DNA from: Ridgeia piscesae
Lineage: Eukaryota; Annelida; Polychaeta; Sabellida; Siboglinidae
Reading direction: 5' to 3'
Assembly: GCA_025642075.2 (NCBI GenBank)
Contig: JAODUO010000481.1
Location: 72,001-136,000, forward strand
DNA length: 64,000 nucleotides
In this document: one piece after another, positions 36,511 through 47,198 of the stretch
How positions within the stretch are numbered: position 1 is the stretch's first letter
Layout of the letters: each line of letters starts with the position of its first letter
Translations under genes and position numbers: made by a program
The notes under the pieces: model-generated
Seen by the model: only the letters and a program-made list of their open reading frames with translations
The model's database searches: none
What the model was told of the DNA's origin: nothing

Positions 36511-36766
36511 TATTGCTGGATGTTATCCGATTTTATCTCTTTGACATTGCGTTCTGAACTGACGCACAATCAGCTATACAGATTCTTCAGTGCATGTGAA
36601 GCTTCGACAGACAGAAAACTATATGAAATCAAAGCTATATCATAATATGAAGGAACTAAAAGACAATTCAGGTTTTATGCTAACCTTAACTAACCATCAA
36701 CTTAACCTAAGTGCTAAACCTTTAGTTTTTCATGTAAGTTTTTTGGTATAGACATTTTATAAGTCC

Positions 36767-36880
36767 AGTAATGAGATTATCGTGGTGTTAAATACAGCAC
36801 TTTACGGTAATACAAGACTGAGGTAATAAAGGCACTGTGGACTAGGGTAAAAGTTTATACACGTGTTGTTTTATGATACA
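36767..36880 (+). repeat. 5' LTR
   Basis: Matches the 3' LTR but carries about 32 extra bases after GAGATTATC, plus about three substitutions in the shared part. Its end TATGATACA abuts the primer-binding site. Confidence 0.8.
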
Positions 36881-36921
36881 TGGTACCAGGAATTGGCGTT
36901 TAAAATAAAAGAATCGAAAAG

Positions 36922-37740
36922 ATGGACAAACTGAAGCCACCACATGAACTGAAAATAGCCGGTGGTAACCTGGCTGATCGGTGGGAAAGGTTCCTGGAGC
37001 GTTTTCGATGGTATTTGGCAGCTGTCGGAGAGGACGGATCGGAAGACAAGAAGAAGGTTGCCATCTTGTTGACAGTTGCAGGAGCCGAGGCACAAGAAGT
37101 GTTTCGTACATTCACGTACGAACCTGCCAAAGCGGCAGTAGGTAATCAACCAGCCGTCCAGGTGGAAACAGCAGAACAATTTAACACAGTCGTGAGAAAG
37201 TTCACCGAGTTCTGCGTGCCGCGAAAAAACGTCATGCATTTACGAGCGATACGTGTTTCACACCCGAGTACAAGGTGAAGGTGAGACGATAGATAGTTTT
37301 ACCACGGACTTAAGGCTGAAGTCACAGTCATGTGAATTTGGGTCGCTGCAAGATAGCCTGATACGTGATGGAGTGGTAGTGGGCATCAGAGACTCCAAAA
37401 TATAGGAAAGGTTACTCAGAGACTCAGAGCTAACGTTAGAGCGGGCAATAGACATTTGCAAAGGAAACGAAGCCGCGCAAGCGCAAATGAAAGTGTTAAC
37501 TGGCGCAGAAAACAGTGCAAGTGTGAACATGATTCGAAAACTGAAAAAAATGAACCTAAGAAAAAAACAAGTCCTTGTAGTGGAACAAGCAACAAGAAAC
37601 GCCCTGACACCTAAAAAGAAACAATGTAAACGTTGCGGGACAACCCACAAGTTCCGAGAGTGTCCGGCATGGGGCGCCACTTGTGACAAATGTAGCGGCA
37701 GAAATCACTATGCCTCAAAGTGTTTGACGCGAAGAGTGCA
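36922..37740 (+). pseudogene. Gypsy gag (broken)
   Basis: Opens with an ATG and a capsid-like region (WERFLERFRWYLAAV, AGAEAQEVFRTF). The frame shifts near 37260 and meets TAG at about 37400. A zinc-knuckle region with Cys/His pairs follows at about 37630-37730 in another frame. Confidence 0.85.
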
Positions 37741-37749
37741 AGTTGTCGG

Positions 37750-39300
37750 TGAGGACAATGACAGCACTGGCGACGAAGGAGGTTTCTTTGTGTCAGCTAT
37801 ACACAACAACACACAACAGTGTGAATGGATCGCCTTGTTGACAGTATGTGACAGTCTTGTGCCGTTGAAAGTAGACAGCGGTGCTCAGGTGAATATACGG
37901 AGTCTGAGCGATTATGAGGGGCTTGCCAGTAAGCCAAAACTACTGACAGAGCGACGTCCCAAGCTGAAAACGTACAATGAAGAAAACATCGAAACTCTTG
38001 GAATATGCATTGCTACAGTCAACCACATGGGAAAGAAACATAGACTACAATTTGTAGTTGTTTCCAAAGGAAGACAGTCACTCATCGGTGCCAGCGACAG
38101 TGAGCGACTGGGCTTGGTGACAAGAGAGTGTGGCGTACGGAAAGTTAAAGAAAATGGGATCCTGACAAGTGCAGAAATAAAGAAAGAGTACCCGGATATC
38201 TTCAAGGGACTAGGCTGTTTGGAAGGGACATGCAAGATACATCTGCGACAAAACTATTTACCCTCTGTGTATCCGGGGAGGAAAGTCCCGCAGTCTCAGA
38301 AGTTGAAGAAAGAGCTTGACAGACTGGTTCAGACAGAGGTGCTGGTCAAAGCCGAAAGACCAACGGATTGGGTGCTGCCACTGGTGATAGTGGAGAAGCC
38401 CAGCGGTGACCTGAGACTGTCTAGATCCAATGGACCTCAATGAGTACAACAGAAGAGAACACTACCACCTGCCACACAGGTATGAAATCCTCAGTGAGAT
38501 GGCAGATGCAAGGTACCTCACCAAAATAGACGCATCACAAGGGTTCTACCAAATTCAGATAGATGAAGAGAGTACACAGCTATGTACAGTCGCTACGCTT
38601 TTCGGCCGATACTCCTTCAAAAGACTTCCATATGGGATCAACTGCGCACCAGAAATATTCCATGCCAAGATTCAGCAACTGTTCGAGAGGGAGACAGGAG
38701 TCAAAGTCTTCATGGATGACATAGTCGTCTGGGGATGAACAAGAGAAGAGCACGACGCTCGTCTGAAGAGGGCGTTGGCCACCGTCAGACGTTCTGGACT
38801 CAAACTGAACGAGAAAAAGTGCGTATTTGGTGTCACAGAATTAACGTACTTAGGAGAAAAGTTAACACACCAGGGAATCAAACCAGATCCAGATAAAGTT
38901 GCTGGAATTTGCAACATGCCAGTACCCACGACCAAAGAGGAAGTTCAGAGAGCACTTGACATGGTAAACTACATGGCCAAGTTTGTGCCGAACTTGACGG
39001 TAAAGACAACAGCCCTGAGACAACTGCTACTCGAGAAGAACGACTGGCAGTGGGAAGCCGAACAGGCAAAGGAATGGCAAGACATAAAAGACTTCTTCAC
39101 GACGGAACCACTACTGAAGTTCTATGATCCAGCTAGAAGAAGCAAAATATCGAGTGATGCTTCAAAGGATGGTTTGGGAGCCGTACTTCTACAGGAGCAC
39201 GATGGAAATTGGCTTCCAGTTGCGTTTATCTCGCGTGCCATGACCTCTGCAGAAAAGAACTATGGTCAAATTGAGAAGGAGCTTCTAGGGCTAGTCTAGT
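37750..39300 (+). pseudogene. Gypsy pol: protease, reverse transcriptase, RNase H (broken)
   Basis: The protease motif VDSGAQVN lies near 37870. RT motifs include KIDASQGFYQIQ and FMDDIVVWG (38709-38735), immediately followed by a TGA. The RNase H segment SSDASKDGLGAVLLQEHDG lies near 39150. The frame changes near 38430 and stops occur at 38736 and 39297. Confidence 0.88.
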
Positions 39301-39398
39301 ATGTGTATGGTGCTACGGTAATAGGAGAAACCGACCACAAGCCCTTGGTTTGACTCCACAAGAAGAATCTGTGCGATCTGACGCCTCGTCTACAACGA

Positions 39399-40880
39399 AT
39401 GATGCTGCGATTGAGAAGGTATGACTTGAAACTCGAGTTCAAACCGGGAAAATACCTGATAGTAGCCGACACTCTGTCACGTGCATTTGACAGAAGTGTA
39501 AAGAAAAGTAACACAGAAGAGGATATCAAAGCACACGTGGATATGATCAGACAGAATGCACAAGTGAGTGATCCAATATGGGAGAAGATTGCCACCCACA
39601 CAAAGGACGATGAGGAACTGAAAGACGTCCTGAATGCAGTGCACTTCGGATGGGAAAGTGATCATGCGCAATCACTGAAACCATACTACCACTTCAGAGG
39701 TGATATCACTGAAATCGATGGGGTGTTGGTGAAAGGACCGAAAGTTATCATACCTAAAACACTACAAGGTGATATGCTGAAGAAGATTCCCGAAGGACAT
39801 CTAGGCATAGAACAATGCCAGGCCAGAGCAAGACAAGTGATGTACTGGCCCAACATCAACAACGACATTGAAAACCACATAGGACGATGCGGTACATGTC
39901 AGAAACACAGGTACAAGCAGGCAAAAGAGCCAATGGAACAACATGAAATACCCGAGAAACCTTGGCGGAAGATAGGAGCAGACTTATTCACGCTGTTTGG
40001 CAAGAACTTCTTGGTGGTTGTCGACTATACATCAAATTACCCAGAAGTGGCCAAACTAGAAGATCTGTCGTCCACAAACACCACAAGTCACATGAAATCC
40101 ATCATGGCAAGACACGGTCTTCCTTCTGTGGTTGTGTCAGACAATGGACCACAGTTCAGCAGCCGTGAGTTCCGACAGTTTGCAATGCAATACGGCTTCA
40201 AACATGTGACATCTAGTCCCGAGTACCCACAGAGTAATGGAAAGGCGGAAAAAGCGGTACAAATCGTGAAGCGTTTGTTGAAGAAAGCCCAGGAGAATTA
40301 CGAGGATCCGTACCTGGCATTGCTAAACTACAGAACTTCACCACTGTCGGGAAGTGATCGATCTCCTGGAGAGATCTCAATGAACAGGAAACTGAGAACG
40401 AAGCTGCCCAGCGCAGAAGAACATGTCACCATGCACAAGTTGCCAGACATCAAACAGAAGCGCTATTATGATCATGGTAGCAATCAACTCAAGCCACTAG
40501 AGACTACTGACACAGTCAGGGTCAGAGGTGATGGTGTGTGGAGTGAGAAAGCGCAAGTACTGGCAAGGGTAGCACCCAACTCGTACCTAGTGGAGCTTGA
40601 GAGGGGTAAGCGTTTACGAAGAAACATACGTCATCTGCTAAAGACACAAGAGAGGTTTGTGCCAGTACACGATGATGACGACGACAGAGAGAAAGAGGTT
40701 TGTGTAGGTCACCTGTCGGGAGGAGCCACAGCCTCAACAAATCAGTCAGCAGTGACTCCGGAGGCAGCACAACCAAGCCACTCCACAGACCAGTCACAGC
40801 CTGTGTCAACAATGAGTGATGTGCGCACTACACGTAGTGGCCGGATCATCAAGCTGCCGAGTCGTTATGTACACGACTAA
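39399..40880 (+). CDS. Gypsy RNase H end and integrase (open 493-codon segment)
   Basis: Begins with the YDLKLEFKPGKYLIVADTLS end of RNase H. The integrase HHCC zinc site lies around HLGIEQCQARARQVMYWP...CGTCQKH. The catalytic DDE residues lie in GADLF, SDNGPQFSS and YPQSNGKAEKAV. It lacks its own start context and is a segment of the broken polyprotein. Confidence 0.88.
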   Translation: MMLRLRRYDLKLEFKPGKYLIVADTLSRAFDRSVKKSNTEEDIKAHVDMIRQNAQVSDPIWEKIATHTKDDEELKDVLNAVHFGWESDHAQSLKPYYHFRGDITEIDGVLVKGPKVIIPKTLQGDMLKKIPEGHLGIEQCQARARQVMYWPNINNDIENHIGRCGTCQKHRYKQAKEPMEQHEIPEKPWRKIGADLFTLFGKNFLVVVDYTSNYPEVAKLEDLSSTNTTSHMKSIMARHGLPSVVVSDNGPQFSSREFRQFAMQYGFKHVTSSPEYPQSNGKAEKAVQIVKRLLKKAQENYEDPYLALLNYRTSPLSGSDRSPGEISMNRKLRTKLPSAEEHVTMHKLPDIKQKRYYDHGSNQLKPLETTDTVRVRGDGVWSEKAQVLARVAPNSYLVELERGKRLRRNIRHLLKTQERFVPVHDDDDDREKEVCVGHLSGGATASTNQSAVTPEAAQPSHSTDQSQPVSTMSDVRTTRSGRIIKLPSRYVHD

Positions 40881-41160
40881 AGTGATAGCAATGGGCAGAA
40901 TAATCCCATTCATATAACATTAGACGAAACAAAGGGCAGTCTACCCTGGTTTCTAGTTATAAAGGCAAGTTTCTTTGCGTATAAAGTAGATAATCAGGAG
41001 TAGTCAAACAGGACATTATCATGTCTTTAATTGGACTGATACAAACTGAACAGTTAAGAACATTGAAAGAAGACTTACGAACTTGTGAGATAACATCGAA
41101 ATGTGCAGAACTAATGTGCATAAAACTTATAATGTACTTTATTACAGCAAGAAGGGAAGA

Positions 41161-41242
41161 TGTAATGAGATTATCAAGACTGATGTAATAAAGGCACTGT
41201 GGACTAGGGTAAAAGTTGATACACGTGTTGTTCTATGATACA
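41161..41242 (+). repeat. 3' LTR, 82 bp
   Basis: Starts TGTAATGAGATTATC directly after the purine tract and ends ATGATACA. Confidence 0.85.
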
Positions 41243-41334
41243 AGTCGCAAACAGTCATGCTGTCTGACGACTTCGAACAGTGACTACATAAAGATTACAT
41301 AAGCACAGCATGTTTCACCAGAGTCGGGCGAGAC

Positions 41335-41385
41335 ACACGACACGACACCACGCACACGCGCACGCACGCACGCACGCACGCATTC
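41335..41385. repeat. (CGCA)n low-complexity tract
   Basis: CACACGCGCACGCACGCACG and onward; a similar short tract lies at 41557-41575. Confidence 0.9.
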
Positions 41386-41386
41386 A

Positions 41387-41470
41387 ACTTGGGGAGACTA
41401 GGTGATGATATTGCTGGATGTTATCCGAATTTATCTCGTTGACATTGCGTTCTGAACTGACGCACAACTA
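41387..41470. repeat. Uninterrupted relative of the LINE insertion site at 34.83/36.51 kb
   Basis: CAACTTGGGGAGACTAGGTG followed by ATGATATTGCTGGATGTTAT matches the left flank at 34829-34855 joined to the right flank at 36510-36590, without the LINE. Confidence 0.85.
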
Positions 41471-41739
41471 ACACGGCCGACGGGGGGAGGCGGGTGGGGG
41501 TAGGGTGTGCGTCTCGTGAACACTAATACATCCTCACGCACATATCACACAACACTCACACGCACGCACGCACAGACAAATAGACACCTTAAAACGGACT
41601 GGCTGCGAAGAACAAAATCAGTAATTTTTAATTATACTGTCTTTATTGCCGGTTTCTAAATATAACTACTGCCAATGGCAGGATGAAATAAACGTTTCTG
41701 GTTCTACACATCTGTCCAGGTCTATTGATATACAATACA

Positions 41740-43960
41740 CCGAATTAAATGGTCACTGATTAGTGGGTGCATTTAATCTTATCATCAGATATTGATTTCT
41801 AGTAGGCGTATCTGACCTCAATGTGCATATGGGCGCAAACATCATCCTAACATATTAATTTTATAATGTAACAAAAATCGCATATCCATTTATGGTAGGT
41901 GCATCTGACTATAAAACATATAATATAATTGTAATAGAATGTAACATAGTTTCATTTACTGTAGGTGCTTGAAAGGTAATCGTCGCACATTTGTTTGTCG
42001 TAGGCGCACATGACACCAAACATTGTCGTAACATTTCAATATACAGTAGGCCCTAGGCGCATATAATGGTAAATGTAATAACAGCATATTCGTTTACAAC
42101 CGAAGCGTCTGGTGCCAAACATCATTGTAACGCGTTTATTTACATTAGGCGCATCTGACTCCACGCATTAACACCACTATTAGCTTACATTAGGCGCATC
42201 TGACTCCATGCATTAACACCACTATTAGCTTACATTAGGCATATCTGACTCCACGCAATAACATCACCTATTAGCTTACATTAGGCATATCTGACTCCAC
42301 GCATTAACACCACTATTAGTTTACATTAGGCACATCTGACTCCACGCATTAACACCACCTATTAGTTTACATTAGGCACATCTGACTCCACGCATTAACA
42401 CCACCTATTAGTTTACATTAGGCACATCTGACTCCACGCATTAAAACCACCTATTAGTTCACACTAGGCACATCTGACTCCGCACATTAAATCCACCTAT
42501 TAGGCACATCTGACTCCGCACATTAAAACCACCTATTAGTTTACATTAGGCACATCTGACTCCACGCATTAACACCACCTATTAATTTACATTAGGCACA
42601 CATGACTCCACACATTAACACCACCTATTAGTTTACATTAGGCACATCTGACTCCACGCATTAACACCACCTATTAGTTTACATTAGGCACATCTGACTC
42701 CACGCATTAAAACCACCTATTAGTTCACACTAGGCACATCTGACTCCGCACATTAAAACCACCTATTAGGCACATCTGACTCCGCACATTAAAACCACCT
42801 ATTAGTTTACATTAGGCACATCTGACTCCACGCATTAACACCACCTATTAATTTACATTAGGCACACATGACTCCACACATTAACACCACCTATTAGTTT
42901 ACATTAGGCACATCTGACTCCACGCATTAACACCACCTATTAGGTCACATTGGGCACATCTGACTCCACGCATTAACACCACCTATTAGTTTACATTGGG
43001 CACATCTGACTCCACGCATTAACACCACCTATTAGTTTACATTGGGCACATCTGACTCCACGCATTAACACCACCTATTAGTTTACATTGGGCACATCTG
43101 ACTCCACGCATTAACACCACCTATTAGTTTACATTGGGCACATCTGACTCCACGCATTAACACCACCTATTAGTTTTAAACATTGGGCACATCTGACTCC
43201 ACGCATTAACACCACCTATTAGTTTACATTGGGCACATCTGACTCCACGCATTAACACCACCTATTAGTTTACATTGGGCACATCTGACTCCACGCATTA
43301 ACACCACCTATTAGTTTACATTGGGCACATCTGACTCCACGCATTAACACCACCTATTAGTTTACATTAGGCACATCTGACTCCACGCATTAACACCACC
43401 TATTAGTTTACATTAGGCACATCTGACTCCACGCATTAACACCACCTATTACTTTACATTAGGCACACATGACTCCACACATTAACACCACATATTTGTT
43501 TACGTTTGGTGCATCTGAGGCCATGTCATCGTAAAAATATTACCAGAGCTAATCCATCCGAACTGTGGCTCTTCAACACACAGCGTCCTCACACGGATGG
43601 AATTAAAACTTAAAATATATACCGTACTAAACGACGAGACGTCCTAGATTGAGCGAGATATGTGCGCGTTTGGTCCCATCAGGGGGTGGAGTGCCTCAGC
43701 CATAGCTCTGCTATTACGGTAAACACATCTAATGTTAAACGTTATTTATCAACAAATGGGCACATCTGACAACAAGCGTCGCCAAAACATATTAATTTAA
43801 AGTAGGCATATCCGCTACCAAAAGACATCGTTGCATTTGTGTTTATAGTATACCCTGGTAACACCTTACATTATCATCGCATATCCATTTACATACAGTG
43901 TGCGCATTTGACACGAACATCGCAAGAGCATAGTTGTTTACGGTGGGAAAAGAGAGAGCC
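41740..43960. repeat. 46-bp minisatellite superfamily, block G (homogeneous core about 42140-43500)
   Basis: The core units read TTTACATTAGGCACATCTGA then CTCCACGCATTAACACCACC, period 46. Degenerate copies on both sides show the older form GGCGCATCTGACNCCAAACA. Subtypes (TTAGGCAC, TTGGGCAC, CTCCGCAC) form blocks. A roughly 185-bp multi-unit segment recurs at 42458-42640 and 42724-42898. Confidence 0.93.
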
Positions 43961-43984
43961 ATAATATTATACCCTTACAAAAAA

Positions 43985-44195
43985 GAGCCAATGATATAAC
44001 ACTGATTACCATTGAATACCATTCAGTATCATTCAGTATCATTTGATTATTCAATGATATTTCAGCAGGACTCAGTGGTACTCTCAACGGTAATTAAAAA
44101 TACCATTCAATACCAGTGAGCGGTACAAAGAATCCAAAATATCATTCAAAAAACCATTCAGATACCATTCAAATACCCATGGCCATGATACCCCC
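43985..44195. repeat. Irregular ATACCATTCA-type repeats
   Basis: Loosely repeated ACCATTCAGTATCATT and AATACCATTC words without a fixed period. Confidence 0.6.
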
Positions 44196-44259
44196 TAGGA
44201 CCATTAAAAAACTATGGTATTTGAATGCTATATTTTTTGTAAGGGACTACGACGTATTA

Positions 44260-44890
44260 GTGTCAACGTCTGATTATATGTTCAGTGTTATTTAGTTTTG
44301 TGACGAGGTGTTTGTCGCGGGGGACCGTTGCAATCGCCGGATGAGAAACTGAGCGTCCTGAAAAAGTTCGCACTGTTGACCGGGTTCGCACTGTTGACCG
44401 GATTCGCCTGCTGTGTATCCAGACCTGGTGCTTGTGATGGTTTGTGGACAGGACTAATGTTGTTTGTCTGTTCGACATAAGTGTCTGTTAAGTGTATATG
44501 TACTGTGTTTTGTTCGATTTGCGGAGGAAGCTGAATCTCACCACACCGTCCGAGGAGAGAAAGCTCCGAAGAGAGAAAGCGTCATTCGCAACCGAACTCT
44601 CGTTATTACGGACGAATAAAATATGGAACGATAAAATGTGCAAATAAAACAAATTGCGAACATTGACATGATTACGAATATTACTATGCTTCGTTCCATT
44701 CAATAAAACGATGACAAACTAAAATAACGCCAATGTTGTATATGTATAGTTCAGTTTGTCTCGGTGAGCTCAATCGCGAGTTCCACACATGGCCTTGTGC
44801 ATCGACTGTCTTCAGACTACATTCTTAAGTTCAAACAAATACACCGTCACAACACTTGTACTGCGAATGACACTCTCCAAACAGCGACTC
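44260..44890. other. Unannotated intergenic sequence
   Basis: Includes a doubled GTTCGCACTGTTGACCGG at 44368-44402. No gene recognised. Confidence 0.4.
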
Positions 44891-44902
44891 GTTTCATCTA
44901 CA

Positions 44903-45030
<128 letters not shown>

Positions 45031-45359
45031 TGCAACATCTAGAAAATATCTATATATCTCCATCAACATATCACACATTGTGAATTAAATGTTCCGAAGT
45101 TCTTCAGTACATATCCATATTTTAATCAACGGTGTTTTGCTTGGTTTGACCAGCCGTTGATATTAACATAATGAATTTGAAAGCAGCAATATAGCAGAAC
45201 TACAATAAAGTTGTAGTATATGTTAATGTAAAAAAAAGTAAATAAGAGCAGCCGTTACGTCACGCTGTCCCGAATCTCTGCTCTAATCAACATGAGTGGA
45301 AACATTTGCAAATAAATCGGATTCTCGGCATATGTTCGTGCCTTATGAACCACAACTGT

Positions 45360-45524
45360 TTATTTGGGAGAGCCATAGGTGTACGCGTCTGGTCCACGAA
45401 TCATCATGTCACGAAGGATCGTATTATGCACTTGCGTGTAGAGAGACGGAAGTTCCACTGGTGGGCCAGTCCTTGCTACTTTCGTCGCCGCGTCCATTTC
45501 CTTCTTCACCTCGCCATCTACTTT
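45360..45524 (-). CDS. Orphan 3'-terminal exon resembling pyruvate dehydrogenase E1-alpha C-terminus
   Basis: A TTTTTCTTCAG acceptor precedes 54 codons and a stop. The reading is KVDGEVKKEMDAATKVARTG, then PPVELPSLYTQVH and IRGPDAYTYGSPK. The pattern (EVxKEhDxA, a PP, LYxxV, hRGxD) resembles the E1-alpha end, such as human EVRKEIEDA-type and VRG segments. The stop codon overlaps an AATAAA signal. No upstream exons were found before the SAMD9-like gene, so it may be an orphan fragment or the end of a gene with a very long intron. Confidence 0.5.
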   Translation of the reverse strand, partial: KVDGEVKKEMDAATKVARTGPPVELPSLYTQVHNTILRDMMIRGPDAYTYGSPK

Positions 45525-45951
45525 CTGAAGAAAAACAGGCACCGATGTAGTCTACGTAAAATTACAACATATGAAATAGTTAATCAGATCGTTTTATCTG
45601 CTGCATAGATTTAGTGTAGGATACGACTAAAATTAACTCGGTATTTAAGAGTAAGAGTTTTGTAAAATAAAGAAATTTTCAAATATGATGTTCCATCATT
45701 ATTTCAGCTACACGCGACTTGACAATGGTGCAGACAATCCCCGCTTTGTTTAGAAATAAGTCTTCGTTCAATATAAAAACACGGATGCTATCATTTGGAA
45801 TCATTTCAACATAAGACTAAAGTTGGTGATTTATTAAATAATAAAATACATTAATTGAAATATATACTTAAAACAAGTTATGTTAATAGTACATGTTTCA
45901 ATTGCGAAGGTTTTCTACACCTGCATGCTGTATTGCTTTCAATACTATGAT

Positions 45952-45954
<3 letters not shown>

Positions 45955-46031
<77 letters not shown>
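45955..46031. repeat. (TA)n microsatellite
   Basis: Pure TA run followed by AT-rich degenerate sequence to about 46110. Confidence 0.95.
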
Positions 46032-46039
<8 letters not shown>

Positions 46040-46109
46040 TAAAAAATATATATATTATATTTTTAATAATATTATATTAATATAAACTTTATAATATAAT
46101 ATAATGTAT

Positions 46110-46970
46110 CTATGTAGACAAATTATAATCAGTATCATAATACCATAATTCTGTCCTTCTAAATGATATAAACTTTGGTTAATATAATATTTGTTCCAAA
46201 AGACACTTTGCATGGTGGCTTCCAGGATTAATAATAGCTATTTAATTGTTTTCCCCGATGATAGGTTTCGTAGAGGATACATTGATGAAACGTATATTTT
46301 TCAGATTCTATAAATTAACAACTAATGGTAATAGTGTTCAAATTCACATGCAATACAAAAAGATACGTTCCCAGAACTAGCTTAGAAAATGTTGATTATA
46401 CATCTTGTGAATCTGTTGCGAATATGATGCATTGTGCTAACATACGGCCTAACTATTGATCACGCTGTCATTGAGAGTTTCTATGAATGCTAGTTGTGTG
46501 TTGCAATAAGGAGGAACTGTTTGCATGCGTCGGTCGCTATCTTGGAGGATTAAGAATAGTTTGTACTGTTGTATGCACTACAAAAAGAAATAAGTCCTGA
46601 CTTACTTTAGGAAATAATAATGCGCAGCGGCTGAGTTTGTCGCTCATGTTTTGCTTAGTTACATTGTGTTAAAAGCAAGACTTAATGTTTGGTCTATTGT
46701 AACTTTTCCATTTCATTACTCTCATGTTGCAATGCTTCGTGGTATCACTTATTTGCAGATATTATTTACCGTTTAAATGGTTTGCAACTAGGATGCAATT
46801 GTCATTGTGCTCTGTGTGTGGTCATTGGTGCTATTGCACCTCGGTTGTTGCTGTAGATGGTTTAGTTGCTGCATTTGTTTCGCATTGTACATATATAATT
46901 ATGTCACACTGAGTGAGAGTCCAGCCAGTTTGCTATCCTTACTATCCTTGTTTCCTTATGTTGTTTGTAT
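46110..46970. other. Unannotated AT-rich intergenic sequence
   Basis: No gene, array or element recognised on either strand. Confidence 0.5.
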
Positions 46971-46972
46971 TA

Positions 46973-46973
<1 letters not shown>

Positions 46974-47009
<36 letters not shown>
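46974..47009. repeat. (TA)n microsatellite
   Basis: Pure TA run just before the LINE at 47.2 kb. Confidence 0.95.
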
Positions 47010-47013
<4 letters not shown>

Positions 47014-47198
47014 CAGTTTTGTTTACTATTACACGTACAATTACGATTAATGATACGATGCCATGCTACACAGAAGGTTCTAAGCTAATTAGCATTATTG
47101 TTGTTTTCCTCAGCTGTTCTACTTTGCTTCTGGTAGTAATGTAAAGACGACGGACTGGGTTAATTGGTTTAATATGATATCCTTTATCGTGTTTGTAA

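Larger units (their letters stand above)
36767..41242 (+). mobile_element. Ty3/Gypsy LTR retrotransposon, decayed, with very short LTRs (Mag-like)
   Basis: The order is 5' LTR, primer-binding-like TGGTACCAGG (36881-36890), gag, protease, RT, RNase H, integrase, a purine-rich tract (AAGAAGGGAAGA) and 3' LTR. Coding is broken by at least two frameshifts (near 37260 and 38430) and several stops (37400, 38736, 39297 and just after). Short LTRs and the gag resemble the Mag lineage; that placement is inference. Flanking AGTC on both sides may be the target duplication. Confidence 0.9.

Noticed and set aside
45296..45608. Plus-strand open frames of 84 and 100 codons
   Set aside because: They are antisense shadows of the E1-alpha-like exon on the minus strand.
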